DNA of 64,000 nt from Vibrio sp. STUT-A11 (GCF_026000435.1 NZ_AP026763.1:1116001-1180000), one strand, 5' to 3'; shown: positions 7,161-17,072, counted from the stretch's first letter. Numbers and translations: made by a program. The notes: generated from the letters alone by a model not told the origin.

Positions 7161-8623
7161 TTTGTTGTCTCCTTGCGGTTTACAGCGTTAATTAATAGCC
7201 CGAAGATAAATAGCGCAGCAATTAATGCCCAGCCTAATGTCAAATCGTAACCACCATAGCCGTCGGTAAATAGAGCATAAAGCTTGGTCGCCAAGATTAC
7301 AGCTAGCATGATTGGTGTGACGAAACGTAAGCAGATTTCAAACCATTGACCAATTGAGAAATCAGAGCGTTGGTTTACATAGCCGCGAACTTCTGCAACG
7401 CGGTTTAATAGCCACGCCATCAATACGATTTCGATCAAGCCACCAACCATGATACCTACGTTGTTTGCAAAGTGATCAACCAGATCAAGCAGTAACAATC
7501 CACCGTTGGTTGCGAACGCCATGGATACAATGAAACCAGTACCAATCACAACGTTTGCCGCTTTCTTACGAGTCCAGTTTAATTTGTCGATAATTGCTGA
7601 GGTTACTGCTTCCATAATTGAAATATGAGAGCTTAAACCAGCGACAACTAAAGCAAAGAAGAACAGTGGGCCAAGAATGTAAGGTGCAGGCAATAGGTTA
7701 ATTGCCGCAGGTAACGTTACAAACGCAAGACCAACACCCGCAGAAACCACCTCTGTTAACGGTTTACCTTGCTCTTGAGCCATATAGCCCAATACAGAGA
7801 AGATCATGATGCCGGAAAGAATAGAGAAACCACAGTTAATCAATACCGTCATAAACGCATTGTTAGTGATGTCTGATTTTTCTGGCAAGTAGCTAGAGTA
7901 AGCCAGCATAATGGCAAAGCCGATACTTAGGGTAAAGAAGATCTGGCCATAAGCTGCGGCCCAGACTTTAACATCCCAAATTTTGCTGAAGTCCGGTTCG
8001 AACATATAGTTCACACCGTCCAGTGCACCTGGTAAAAACACCATGCGACCGATAAGGAATAGCACCATCAAGAACAGAACTGGCATCATGATCTTTGATG
8101 CACGCTCGATTCCTGACTTGACACCACTCGCAATCGCAACATAAGTGATGGCCCAAGCAATCACCATAGACAACGCAATTTTCCATTGGATGCTGCCTAG
8201 GTTAGTTGGTGAATTATCACCTAACTTCAGGTACTCACTGAAGAAATACGCGTTTGTATCTGCTCCCCAACCTTGGCTGAACGACAAACCAAAGTAAGAA
8301 ATAGACCAGCCGATCACGGCAACATAGTAAACGGCGATGACTGCTGCGACACCCACCTGAAACCAACCAAGCCACTCAAATTTTGAATGAATCTTTGCTA
8401 GTGTCTTTGGTGCTGAGCCACGGTATTTTTGTCCCATACTGAACTCTAGGATCATGAATGGAATACCTGCAGTGATCATGGCAAAAAGGTAAGGAATAAA
8501 AAATGCGCCGCCACCGTTTTCGTAGGCCATGTATGGGAAACGCCAAATGTTACCCAGACCGATAGCTGATCCTACCGCTGCTAAGATGAATCCCGCGCGG
8601 GATCCCCATTGTTCTCGCTTCAT
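7157..8623 (-). CDS. Sodium-dependent amino-acid transporter, NSS/SNF family (MetP-like)
   Basis: The 488-residue inner-membrane protein has the NSS N-terminal signature (REQWGSRAGFILAAVGSAIG, then LGNIWRFPYMAYENGGGAFF), including the unwound first helix that binds sodium and substrate. About eleven to twelve hydrophobic helices follow. The presence of the MetS-like subunit directly behind it suggests methionine or alanine as substrate, by analogy with MetP; this is inference. It is transcribed leftwards with its own leader: a GGAG-type ribosome site precedes the ATG, and a palindrome at 8778-8801 lies about 155 bases upstream. Confidence 0.88.
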   Translation of the reverse strand: MKREQWGSRAGFILAAVGSAIGLGNIWRFPYMAYENGGGAFFIPYLFAMITAGIPFMILEFSMGQKYRGSAPKTLAKIHSKFEWLGWFQVGVAAVIAVYYVAVIGWSISYFGLSFSQGWGADTNAYFFSEYLKLGDNSPTNLGSIQWKIALSMVIAWAITYVAIASGVKSGIERASKIMMPVLFLMVLFLIGRMVFLPGALDGVNYMFEPDFSKIWDVKVWAAAYGQIFFTLSIGFAIMLAYSSYLPEKSDITNNAFMTVLINCGFSILSGIMIFSVLGYMAQEQGKPLTEVVSAGVGLAFVTLPAAINLLPAPYILGPLFFFALVVAGLSSHISIMEAVTSAIIDKLNWTRKKAANVVIGTGFIVSMAFATNGGLLLLDLVDHFANNVGIMVGGLIEIVLMAWLLNRVAEVRGYVNQRSDFSIGQWFEICLRFVTPIMLAVILATKLYALFTDGYGGYDLTLGWALIAALFIFGLLINAVNRKETTK

Positions 8624-9342
8624 ATTTGACTCCTGTACAACTCCCTAAGGAATGAAGCTCCTTCTGTGAAGCAGGGCAGTTTGTTAAAAGTTAGGGAAAC
8701 TGTTATCCATCAGTTTTTATGACCTAAATTCTAAATTGTTATTGATTTGCCATTTTTTATTCTACTTCACACTAAGGAATTTAGAGTTTAACTCTTAAAT
8801 TGATGATGTGTGTTTGATAAAACTGAAATATTTATCTGTTTTCGCTATTCAGACTAACTTCTAATAATTACAAGCGCAACAGATTCTAAATGTTAATAAT
8901 AGTATTTTGTCTGGTTATAATATGGTTAATTTCGTTTTTTTTGGAATTTATCTTGGATGTTTGACTTAGATCTCAAAACAAATGACTCCCATATGGCTAC
9001 TGTCTTGGTTATAAGGACTATTTTGATTATTTAGGGGGTATGTCTAGCTTTTGTACACCATCTAGAAGATGTTTCGTCGATGTGTTGTGGTTAAAAGCGA
9101 AAACTTATTCCGACATTGGATTGAAATTGGTTCATGCAATCCGTGTCAGTGTCGATCATACCTAGCCAACACTCATTAAAATACTTGCAACGAAATAGCT
9201 GATTTTATTATTCATGCCCTATCTCCTTATTATGCCTACGCTAATTGTGATGGCTTAGTCAAAACCGCGCGAACAAATTAAGCAAATCTTGAACATATTT
9301 CACGCTGGTGTTATTAATTTGTTACAGTTCAAGGAGGTGTTT
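8624..9342. other. Long AT-rich intergenic region between divergent genes
   Basis: About 720 bases separate the leftward NSS transporter from the rightward ynhF-like gene. The region must hold both promoters. Apart from the palindrome at 8778-8801 I see no RNA gene or repeat. A 43-codon frame at 9040 has a G-rich upstream stretch but no recognisable protein character. Confidence 0.5.
8778..8801. promoter_or_regulatory. Palindromic operator-like sequence upstream of the NSS transporter
   Basis: AATTTAGAGTT and AACTCTTAAATT form an inverted repeat with a single-base centre and one bulge. Such a symmetrical AT-rich sequence about 155 bases upstream of the transporter start could be a repressor site. 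No known regulator motif was matched. Confidence 0.35.
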
Positions 9343-9435
9343 ATGGAACACGATCTCAAATCCGCACTAATCATCGTTGCCGCTGTCTTCGCAGTTCTTT
9401 TGTCATACGGAATTATTGCGATTACTTCGGCCTAA
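9343..9435 (+). CDS. ynhF: YnhF-family small membrane protein, 30 residues
   Basis: The frame encodes 30 residues beginning MEHDLKSALIIVAAV and ending in GIIAITSA, with a single transmembrane helix over residues 7-27. The N-terminal pattern (short polar start, DLK, then the helix) resembles E. coli YnhF, which begins MSTDLKFSLV. An unusually strong ribosome site, AAGGAGGTG at 9331-9339, lies three bases upstream of the ATG and supports translation. It is followed after 32 bases by the patatin-like gene, so it may be the first gene of that operon. Function is unknown in E. coli as well. Confidence 0.75.
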   Translation: MEHDLKSALIIVAAVFAVLLSYGIIAITSA

Positions 9436-9467
9436 TATAAGTTTGCTTTGTTAGAAGGCTTAAGCCG

Positions 9468-10625
9468 ATGATACGTAACAGCGGTATAATTACTGATAGC
9501 CATACTGAGCTCGATATCAATGTTTACGAACATTTCAGGCATGGCAAAACTGCTCTTGTAACGCAAGGTGGAGGGCAGCGAGGAATTTTTACCGCTGGAG
9601 TGCTCGATGCATTCTTACTTTCCAATTTTGATCCCTTCGATGAATTCTATGGTACTTCCGCTGGCGCACTTAACTTGTGTCCCTATTTATGTCGTCAACA
9701 TGGTATGGGTAAGGCTTTTATTACTGAACTGACCACCTCTCCCAAGTTTTTTAATCTTTTCCGTTATATTCGTAAGCAGCAATATTTGGGGCTGGAGTGG
9801 GCATTAGAAAGAATTCAGGACTTTCCCTACAAACTGGACCTCGATATGGGACGCAAGGCATTAGGAACAAGAGGAGCTTTTGCTGCTGTCACTAATGTCG
9901 AAACACTCTCCGATCAGTACCTTCCCATGCTGGGCGATTGCTGGTTTCAAACTATGTTAGCAACGTGCGCTATTCCCAAGTTATACCTTGGCCCCGTTGA
10001 TGTAGGCGGGCATAAGTTTGTTGATGGTGGTGTTTCTGCTTCTATCCCTGTCCAGGAAGCATGGAGACAGAATGCGCGTAATATTATTGTTATCCGCACG
10101 GAGCCATACTCTGAGACCGATGCAAGAGTACAAAGTGAAATAGGGGATACGCCTGTCCAGTGGTATCGCGAGTCGATAAACTCCGTCCAGCAATCTTGGC
10201 AACAAAAAGTGAGTCAGTGGAAGTCGGACTGGGCATCCTTTTTCCAGCAGAAGATTAATACTGCTCATCAATCGAAACTGACCGGTGAAATGCTGTTAAA
10301 TGGCGGACGATGGCTGTTTGGAGCGGATAACTTGTATCGCTTGAGCCATCTTATCGGAGAGAATTTTGACTCTGGTTTAGCTGATATGCTGATGATCCAT
10401 TATCAAACCTTTGAGCTTACTCAGGCATTCCTCTCTACGCCACCTGATGATACTTTCATTCTACAAATCGCACCAAGAGAAGCCCTTCAGGCCTCTTCTT
10501 TGTTAAGTGATCCCGAAGCATTAGAACATGACTATCAGTTAGGCTTGCAGGCTGGCTATAACTTCGTTCAGCTTTATGACCAACTGAATATTGATCTTGA
10601 CTTAGATGGGCGTGAAAGCGCGTAG
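9468..10625 (+). CDS. Patatin-like phospholipase (YjjU-like)
   Basis: The 385-residue protein has the patatin catalytic layout: oxyanion-hole glycines GGGQRG at 34-39, nucleophile S64 in GTSAG at 62-66 and the catalytic aspartate D186 in DGG. This family contains serine-aspartate dyad lipid acyl hydrolases. The size and the C-terminal extension fit the bacterial YjjU type. No signal peptide is seen, so it is probably cytoplasmic or peripheral to the inner membrane. The substrate cannot be told from sequence. AGAAGG at 9453-9458 is a good ribosome site. Confidence 0.82.
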   Translation: MIRNSGIITDSHTELDINVYEHFRHGKTALVTQGGGQRGIFTAGVLDAFLLSNFDPFDEFYGTSAGALNLCPYLCRQHGMGKAFITELTTSPKFFNLFRYIRKQQYLGLEWALERIQDFPYKLDLDMGRKALGTRGAFAAVTNVETLSDQYLPMLGDCWFQTMLATCAIPKLYLGPVDVGGHKFVDGGVSASIPVQEAWRQNARNIIVIRTEPYSETDARVQSEIGDTPVQWYRESINSVQQSWQQKVSQWKSDWASFFQQKINTAHQSKLTGEMLLNGGRWLFGADNLYRLSHLIGENFDSGLADMLMIHYQTFELTQAFLSTPPDDTFILQIAPREALQASSLLSDPEALEHDYQLGLQAGYNFVQLYDQLNIDLDLDGRESA

Positions 10626-10653
10626 AGTTGTGACTTGCTCCTTATGGGCATTA

Positions 10654-10680
10654 AAAAGGGCTCTGATTAGAGCCCTTCGA
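10654..10680 (-). terminator. Terminator for pykA, possibly shared with the patatin gene
   Basis: AAGGGCTCT and AGAGCCCTT pair around GATT. Read on the minus strand the stem is followed by TTTTTAA, so it mainly serves pykA. Confidence 0.85.
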
Positions 10681-10696
10681 CTTTTGTGTTATCAAA

Positions 10697-12139
10697 TTAT
10701 GCAGGCATAATACGCATGCAGTTGGTTGAACCAACGACATCCATTACGTCACCTTGAGTGATAATGACCAAATCTCCTTCGTCTAAAAAGCCTTGTTGTT
10801 TTAAACAGTTAATAGCATCTTGTGCGGTTGGTAACCCTGCATCGCCTTTGGAGTCAAAATAGACGGGCGTTACACCTCTATACAATGCGGCGCTGTTCAA
10901 TGTTGACTCATTTCTGGATAAGGCAAAAATAGGTAACCCTGAGCTCAGACGAGACATCATTAAAGCGGTTCTGCCAGACTCGGTTAAGGAGATCATTGCC
11001 TTAATACCTTTCATATGGTTGGCAGAATACATGGTGGCCATCGCAATGGTTTCTTCTGCGGTATCAAAGGATCGTTCAAGGCGATATGTCGAAAGACTGG
11101 CTTCAGACATCTTCTCTGCACCCATGCAGACTTCAGCCATTGACTTAACGGTTTCAACTGGGTATTCACCCGCCGCGGTTTCTCCCGATAGCATAACCGC
11201 ATCGGTACCATCTAACACCGCGTTTGCCACATCCATGACTTCGGCACGGGTTGGCATTGGGCTTGTGATCATCGATTCCATCATCTGGGTTGCAGTGATA
11301 ACGATACGGTTTAAGCTGCGGGCACGACGAATAAGCTTCTTCTGTACTCCAATAAGTTCAGGATCACCAATCTCTACCCCTAAGTCTCCGCGAGCGACCA
11401 TGACAACATCAGAGGCCATAATGATATCGTCAATTGACTCATTGCTCTCTACGGTTTCGGCGCGCTCTACTTTAGCGACCAACTTCGCTTCCAAACCCGC
11501 ATCCCGGGCTAAGCGTCGTGCATAATGCATATCTTCGCCATTGCGTGGGAAAGAAATCGCTAAATAATCGACTTTGATTTCTGCGGCTGTAAGAATGTCC
11601 GCCTTATCTTTCTCCGTTAGGGCATCAGCGGATAATCCGCCACCTTTTTTATTGATGCCTTTGTTGTTTGAGAGGGCACCACCAACCGTGACACGAGTGT
11701 GAACTTTATTGCCTTCTACGCTGGTGACTTGTAATTGAACGCGACCATCGTCGAGTAATAGAATATCGTTCGGTGCAACGTCTTGTGGTAATTCTTTGTA
11801 GTCTAAACCGACAGTTTCTTGGTTGCCTTCACCTTTTGGTAAGTCGCTATCTAAGGTAAATTTGTCACCGACTTTGAGCATCACTTTGCCATCTTTGAAT
11901 GTCGACACACGGATTTTCGGCCCCTGTAAGTCGCCTAAGATAGCCACTTGGCGTCCTAGTTTTGCGGCAATAGCACGAACTTTGTTAGCACGTTGAATAT
12001 GATCTTCGCTGCTACCATGTGAAAAGTTCATCCGCACGACGTTAGCGCCAGCTTTGATTATCTCCTCAAGTACGTTGTCTTTATCAGTTGAAGGCCCAAG
12101 TGTGGTAACGATCTTTGTTCTTCTCAATTTGGATGTCAT
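10697..12139 (-). CDS. pykA: Pyruvate kinase II
   Basis: The 480-residue enzyme converts phosphoenolpyruvate and ADP to pyruvate and ATP at the end of glycolysis. Its N-terminus (RRTKIVTTLGPSTDKDN) and the segments GDLQGPKIRVSTF, VARGDLGVEIGDPE and ATQMMESMI follow E. coli PykA rather than PykF, and the length is the same as PykA. Lysine and acidic residues binding the metal lie in the VAKVERAE and VARGDLG segments. It is divergent from mlc across a 360-base region, and the two may share control, but no site for a known glycolytic regulator was convincing. Confidence 0.93.
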   Translation of the reverse strand: MTSKLRRTKIVTTLGPSTDKDNVLEEIIKAGANVVRMNFSHGSSEDHIQRANKVRAIAAKLGRQVAILGDLQGPKIRVSTFKDGKVMLKVGDKFTLDSDLPKGEGNQETVGLDYKELPQDVAPNDILLLDDGRVQLQVTSVEGNKVHTRVTVGGALSNNKGINKKGGGLSADALTEKDKADILTAAEIKVDYLAISFPRNGEDMHYARRLARDAGLEAKLVAKVERAETVESNESIDDIIMASDVVMVARGDLGVEIGDPELIGVQKKLIRRARSLNRIVITATQMMESMITSPMPTRAEVMDVANAVLDGTDAVMLSGETAAGEYPVETVKSMAEVCMGAEKMSEASLSTYRLERSFDTAEETIAMATMYSANHMKGIKAMISLTESGRTALMMSRLSSGLPIFALSRNESTLNSAALYRGVTPVYFDSKGDAGLPTAQDAINCLKQQGFLDEGDLVIITQGDVMDVVGSTNCMRIMPA

Positions 12140-12342
12140 AGATTCTCCGAAGAATGCTAGTGTGGGACAAGGTAACTCGAATTGTATTTAAGTATATGCA
12201 CAGAATGCTTTGGGTAAGATGAACACGAGCAAAAAGTTCTCCATCTTTATAAAAAACCAACTGCATAGATTCGCTTGATGTTTTTAGTGATCGCCAATCG
12301 CATGGAGTGGATAACTAATTTGGTCAAAAAATTAAGTTATTT

Positions 12343-12366
12343 TTTACACAATTTAACAGGTGTAAA
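12343..12366. promoter_or_regulatory. Inverted repeat in the pykA-mlc divergent region
   Basis: TTTACAC at 12343-12349 and GTGTAAA at 12360-12366 are perfect inverted arms separated by ten bases, about 135 bases upstream of mlc. The 24-base span suits a dimeric repressor or activator. I could not assign it to CRP, Cra, HexR or TyrR consensus. The rest of the 12140-12499 region is AT-rich promoter sequence without other visible features. Confidence 0.4.
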
Positions 12367-12499
12367 TTTTCCGTTATTTGACTAAATACACAAACAAACA
12401 GGTTTCTGCGTGATGCTTGTCACGGGGATCTATTAATTCACTTCACAATTAGTTCGCAAAGTAAAAAAATTGCCGTGTTATAGAATTTTGGAGTGCACA

Positions 12500-13717
12500 A
12501 TGTACATGGCTCAACCGGGCCATATTGATCATATCAAACAGATCAATGCTGGTCGGGTATACAAACTAATTGACTTAAAGGGTCCAATATCTCGAATTGA
12601 TTTGTCCAAGCAAAGTGAGCTTGCACCTGCAAGTATTACTAAAATTACTCGAGAATTAATTGAAGCACACTTGATTCATGAAACAACCGTTCAAGAGGCC
12701 ACCAGTCGTGGTCGTCCCGCTGTCGGTTTACAGGTTAATAATGAAGGTTGGCAGTTCCTGTCGATGCGTTTAGGCCGTGGTTATTTAACTATCGCGCTCC
12801 ATGAGCTCGGCGGCGATGTCTTAATTGATACAAAAATCGAAATTCATGAGCTGGACCAAGACGATGTGCTTGAGCGCTTGCTTTACGAAATTGATGAATT
12901 TTTTCAAACCTATGCTGATCAGTTAGATCGAGTGACCAGTATTGCCATTACGCTGCCAGGTCTTGTGAACTCAGAGCAAGGCATTGTGTTGCAAATGCCG
13001 CATTACAATGTCGAAAATCTAGCTCTGGGGCCTGAAATATATAAGGCAACAGGTTTACCCGTATTTATTGCTAACGATACGCGAGCCTGGGCACTGGCGG
13101 AAAAATTGTTTGGTCATTCTAAAGAGAATGAAAACTCAGTTCTGATTTCGATTCACCATGGGCTAGGTGCCGGTATTATTCTCGATGGTCGCGTTTTGCA
13201 AGGTCGTCACGGCAATATTGGTGAATTAGGCCATATCCAGATCGATCCAAATGGTAAACGCTGCCATTGTGGCAATATTGGATGTCTGGAAACTGTTGCC
13301 AGCTCACAGGCTATCCGTGAGGAAGTCGTCAGACGTATTGCTGATGGAGAGGCATCGAGCCTTGCCGAGCAAGAAGAGATGAGCATCGAGAGCATATGCG
13401 AAGCAGCCGCGAATGGTGATCCTCTTGCGGTGGATGTAATCGAAAAACTAGGCGGTTACCTGGGGGCTGCAATTGCGATTGTTATTAACCTTTTTAACCC
13501 GGAAAAGGTTTTGATCGGTGGTGTCATCAACCAAGCGAAAGACATTCTTTACCCAGCAATTCGTCGCTGTATCGAAGAGCAGAGTTTGCCAGTTTATCAC
13601 CAAGATCTGGAACTGGTAGAGTCTCGTTTCTACAAGCAAGCGACAATGCCGGGTGCAGCCCTTGTAAAACAAGCGCTGTATGACGGGCAACTGTTGATGA
13701 AAGTGGTAGAGGGATAA
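12500..13717 (+). CDS. mlc: Glucose-responsive ROK-family repressor Mlc
   Basis: The 405-residue protein aligns with E. coli Mlc: QPGHIDHIKQINAGRVYKLI at the N-terminus, a winged helix-turn-helix (SRIDLSKQSELAPASITKIT), then a ROK domain with the zinc motif CHCGNIGCLE. Mlc represses PTS and sugar genes and is released from DNA when it binds unphosphorylated PtsG EIIB. The ATG at 12500 is chosen because GGAG lies at 12490-12493 at proper spacing and because the match to E. coli starts there; an upstream in-frame TTG has no such support. A second ATG two codons later is also possible. ptsG is about 6 kb away. Confidence 0.92.
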   Translation: MYMAQPGHIDHIKQINAGRVYKLIDLKGPISRIDLSKQSELAPASITKITRELIEAHLIHETTVQEATSRGRPAVGLQVNNEGWQFLSMRLGRGYLTIALHELGGDVLIDTKIEIHELDQDDVLERLLYEIDEFFQTYADQLDRVTSIAITLPGLVNSEQGIVLQMPHYNVENLALGPEIYKATGLPVFIANDTRAWALAEKLFGHSKENENSVLISIHHGLGAGIILDGRVLQGRHGNIGELGHIQIDPNGKRCHCGNIGCLETVASSQAIREEVVRRIADGEASSLAEQEEMSIESICEAAANGDPLAVDVIEKLGGYLGAAIAIVINLFNPEKVLIGGVINQAKDILYPAIRRCIEEQSLPVYHQDLELVESRFYKQATMPGAALVKQALYDGQLLMKVVEG

Positions 13718-13748
13718 CCCTTTATACATTTTATATCTGACATATAGG

Positions 13749-13780
13749 AAGGGATGAAGCATGAGTTTTCATCCCTTTTT
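13749..13780 (+). terminator. Terminator after mlc
   Basis: AAGGGATGAA pairs with TTCATCCCTT and is followed by a T tract. Confidence 0.88.
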
Positions 13781-13823
13781 GTTATTTGTCTTTTTATTTT
13801 TTGCCTATTGCGAAACACGAGTG

Positions 13824-13994
13824 ATACCAACCTAAGTAAGAAAGTGGTCATACTTAATTATAGAGAACCAGAAAACAGGCATCGAACACAAACACGCATC
13901 AACCCATCCATGGGGCTTCGATTTGTCATCCATGGCAAATAGAGTTTGTTTATCGAACCCTGTTCCCTGACCAGTTAATTTTCCAGATTGGTAT
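13824..13994. repeat. Possible palindromic intergenic element bounded by ATACCAA/TTGGTAT
   Basis: The non-coding stretch between mlc and dnaE2 starts with ATACCAA and ends with TTGGTAT. It also contains two CCATGG copies that can pair. Related ATACCAA/TTGGTAT sequences occur at 20185 and 24685. The boundaries are approximate, and seven-base arms alone are weak evidence for a mobile element. Confidence 0.3.
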
Positions 13995-13997
13995 GAA

Positions 13998-16900
13998 CTA
14001 GTGAAAGTCGCGTGATTTGCTTTGTAGCTCCGCTAAGTGATGAGTGCAGTCAACCAGTTTTCCAGCAATCACGTGGGTGACTTCTCCCTCTCTCTCTAAA
14101 ATTCCCTTTACCATCATGACTTTTGATGTGAGATAAGCTTGCTTTTGGGCTCGGGCAGTGGCGCTCCAAACTACGACATTAATATTCCCGGTATCGTCTT
14201 CTAAAGTGATAAAGGTAACCCCTGCAGCGGTGCCGGGAGATTGACGTCCGGTCACTAGCCCGACAACGGTCACCAGTGATTTATGTTCTTTCTCGACTAA
14301 CTGCTGCATGCGAGTAAAGCGAGGCAGTTTACCTGCTTGATCCAATAAAGTAATCGGATGACGATTGAGAGAAAGCCCGGTACTGGCATAATCTTCAATC
14401 AGGTTTTCATACTCAGAAGGTTGTGTTTGATAGCCAGCAACAGGCTCTTGTACATCATGAAACAGAGGCAAGTCCGATAGGGAGTCCATGGCCGCCCAAC
14501 GTGCACTGTAGCGATTGCCCGATAATATCTGCAACGCATTCGCGGAGGCCAACAGCTCGATATCTCGGCGACTTCTCAACACCTGCTTTACCTCCTGAAT
14601 TGAGCGATAGCCATTTTGAGGGCGACGCTTACGGAGTTGGTTCGCGCTCTCTTCACTGAGCCCTTTGACTAAACGAAAGCCAAGTTGCACGGCTAACCGA
14701 CCGTTAGGGCGCTGGAGCAGGTGGTGCTGATAGTGTGAAAGATTGACGCAGACAGGTAAGACTTCAATGCCATGGCGGCGGGCATCCTGCACCAATTGGG
14801 AAGGGCTGTAGAAACCCATGGGCTGACTATTCAATAGCGCCGTATAAAACTCAGCAGGGTAATAGAATTTCAGCCAAGACGAACAATACGCCAGCACCGC
14901 AAATGAAGCGGAATGACTTTCCGGGAAGCCGTATTCACCAAAACCACAAATTTGCTCGAAGATACGTTCAGCAAACGCTAAATCGTAGCCTCGCTCACGC
15001 ATACCATCGATAAGCTTAGGTCTGAATTTTGCGAGATCGCCATTCTTTTTCCAGGCAGCCATCGCCCGGCGTAGTTGGTCGGCTTCACCGCCACTAAAGC
15101 CCGCTGCAACCATTGCGAGCTTGATGACCTGTTCCTGAAAAATCGGCACGCCCATGGTTCGCTCTAAGACACTTTTCACGGCTTCTGAAGGGTAGCTGAC
15201 GGGTTCTTCACCATTGCGTCTTTTCAGAAAGGGATGAACCATATCACCCTGAATGGGTCCCGGACGCACAATCGCTATTTGAATCACCAAGTCGTAATAA
15301 CAGGTAGGTTTTAAGCGAGGAAGCATGCTCATTTGCGCTCTGGATTCGATTTGAAATACCCCGACGGTGTCTGCTTTTTGGATCATACGATACACATTGG
15401 GATCATCCTGAAGGCGGGTGATCTCGGCAATGGAAAGTGATCGCTGGTGGTGCTTTTCGACCAGTTGAAAGCACTTTCTAATCGCATTCAGCATACCTAA
15501 TGCGAGCACATCGACTTTGAGTAGCTTTAAGCTTTCTAAATCGTCTTTGTCCCACTGAATGATGGTGCGATCTTCCATCGCGGCGTTTTCCACCGGAACT
15601 AGCTCGTATAACGGTCCGGAAGAAATCACAAAGCCACCGACGTGTTGAGACAGGTGGCGAGGAAAACCGATGATCTCGTTCACCAGTTGAATAAATTGTT
15701 GCCCCTTGAGTGACTCTGGATGCAATCCGAGCTCGACAATCTGCGCTTGCCAGCCTTGGCTACGATCACGGCGATTTACGTTTTTAATGAAAAAGTCGAG
15801 CTGGGTTTCTTCTATCCCCAATGCTTTACCGACTTCTCTGACTGCGCTTTTGAAGCGATAGCTGATCACGGTTGCTGCCAGAGCCGCTCGCTCGCGACCG
15901 TATTTTTTATAGATGTATTGAATGACTTCTTCGCGGCGTTCATGCTCAAAGTCGACGTCAATATCAGGCGGCTCATCTCGCTCTTTACTGATAAAGCGTT
16001 CGAACAGTACCGCGATTTGCCTTGGATCCACGGAGGTGATTTCCAGGCAATAGCACACGACAGAGTTTGCCGCAGAGCCGCGCCCCTGATAGAGAATGCC
16101 TTGTTTTTTGGCAAACATCACAATGTCGTGAATAGTTAAAAAGTAATAGTGGTATTTCAGCGCTTTAATTAATGCGAGTTCGTTTTCGATCGTTTGCTGG
16201 ATAGCTTCTGGAACACCTTCAGGAAAACGCCTTTTCTTGCCACGTTCAACTAACATACGCAGGTAAGAATCTGGCGTGTAGCCGTCAGGGATTAACTCGG
16301 CAGGGTATTCGTATTTCAGGTCGCTCAGCTTAAATTCACACAAATCGGCGATGTGTTTGCTCTGTACGAGCCACTCTGGTTTGTAGATACGGGAGAGTTT
16401 GTTAAGTGGTCGCAAAGCACGCTCAGTATTGGAAAGCCGCTCAAAACCGAGCTGCTCAACGCTGCAACCGTGTTTCACTGCGGTGAGTACATGTTGTAAC
16501 GGCAGGCGTTCGACCGAATGCATCAGCACACCACCACACGCGGTAATCGGTAATTGCAGCTCATGGGCGAGCTTTTCACAATGGTTGCTATATGCCGAAT
16601 CATCACTACCAAGGTGACGCTGGATAGCAACCCACAAGCGATTTGTATGATGTTGGTTTAACCAGCGTCCCCAGTAATGATCGCTATTTTTGTGGGTTGG
16701 GAACCATAAAACAAAGCAGTGACGAATCGACATCAAATCCCATTCAGAGAGTTGATAGCGGCCTTTTTCACTGCGTCGCCGTGCATTGGTGATGATGCGG
16801 CACAATTCTGCATAAGCTTTACGGCATGGGCATAATAAGACCACTTGGCATTCATCATTGAGCCAAAACATGCTGCCAACGATTTGTTTGATATCGAGTT

Positions 16901-17072
16901 TATGTTGCTGGATCGTGGTATGCGCTTTTACTACACCTGCGACGGAACATTCATCGGTGATCGCAATGGCCTGATAACGGAAGAAAGCAGCTTGCAGCAC
17001 CAGCTCTTCTGCATGAGAAGCACCGGTAAGAAAAGAGAAATTAGACTGACAAAACAGTTCTGCGTAATTCAT
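13998..17072 (-). CDS. dnaE2: Error-prone DNA polymerase DnaE2 (ImuC)
   Basis: The 1024-residue protein is a C-family polymerase alpha subunit of the DnaE2 type: a PHP domain at the N-terminus (about 1-200, AELFCQSNFSFLTGASHAEE), the palm and fingers (PDIDVDFEHERREEVIQYIY with the catalytic aspartates), and a C-terminal OB-fold (ITLEDDTGNINVVVW). It does translesion synthesis together with ImuB and ImuA after DNA damage. LPLF near residue 865 resembles a clamp-contact peptide, though this is only a visual match. It lies six bases behind imuB and is the last gene of the SOS-controlled operon. Confidence 0.93.
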   Translation of the reverse strand: MNYAELFCQSNFSFLTGASHAEELVLQAAFFRYQAIAITDECSVAGVVKAHTTIQQHKLDIKQIVGSMFWLNDECQVVLLCPCRKAYAELCRIITNARRRSEKGRYQLSEWDLMSIRHCFVLWFPTHKNSDHYWGRWLNQHHTNRLWVAIQRHLGSDDSAYSNHCEKLAHELQLPITACGGVLMHSVERLPLQHVLTAVKHGCSVEQLGFERLSNTERALRPLNKLSRIYKPEWLVQSKHIADLCEFKLSDLKYEYPAELIPDGYTPDSYLRMLVERGKKRRFPEGVPEAIQQTIENELALIKALKYHYYFLTIHDIVMFAKKQGILYQGRGSAANSVVCYCLEITSVDPRQIAVLFERFISKERDEPPDIDVDFEHERREEVIQYIYKKYGRERAALAATVISYRFKSAVREVGKALGIEETQLDFFIKNVNRRDRSQGWQAQIVELGLHPESLKGQQFIQLVNEIIGFPRHLSQHVGGFVISSGPLYELVPVENAAMEDRTIIQWDKDDLESLKLLKVDVLALGMLNAIRKCFQLVEKHHQRSLSIAEITRLQDDPNVYRMIQKADTVGVFQIESRAQMSMLPRLKPTCYYDLVIQIAIVRPGPIQGDMVHPFLKRRNGEEPVSYPSEAVKSVLERTMGVPIFQEQVIKLAMVAAGFSGGEADQLRRAMAAWKKNGDLAKFRPKLIDGMRERGYDLAFAERIFEQICGFGEYGFPESHSASFAVLAYCSSWLKFYYPAEFYTALLNSQPMGFYSPSQLVQDARRHGIEVLPVCVNLSHYQHHLLQRPNGRLAVQLGFRLVKGLSEESANQLRKRRPQNGYRSIQEVKQVLRSRRDIELLASANALQILSGNRYSARWAAMDSLSDLPLFHDVQEPVAGYQTQPSEYENLIEDYASTGLSLNRHPITLLDQAGKLPRFTRMQQLVEKEHKSLVTVVGLVTGRQSPGTAAGVTFITLEDDTGNINVVVWSATARAQKQAYLTSKVMMVKGILEREGEVTHVIAGKLVDCTHHLAELQSKSRDFH

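Noticed and set aside
9040..9170. A 43-codon frame with a G-rich sequence before its ATG in the long intergenic region
   Set aside because: The translation is rich in unrelated residues with no helix or motif, and nothing supports conservation.
11019..11525. A 168-codon open frame antisense to pykA
   Set aside because: Composition is that of a reverse-strand shadow of a well-conserved gene; pykA itself is certain.
12340..12370. TyrR- or HexR-like reading of the inverted repeat between pykA and mlc
   Set aside because: Spacing and arm sequence do not match either consensus; kept only as an unassigned inverted repeat.
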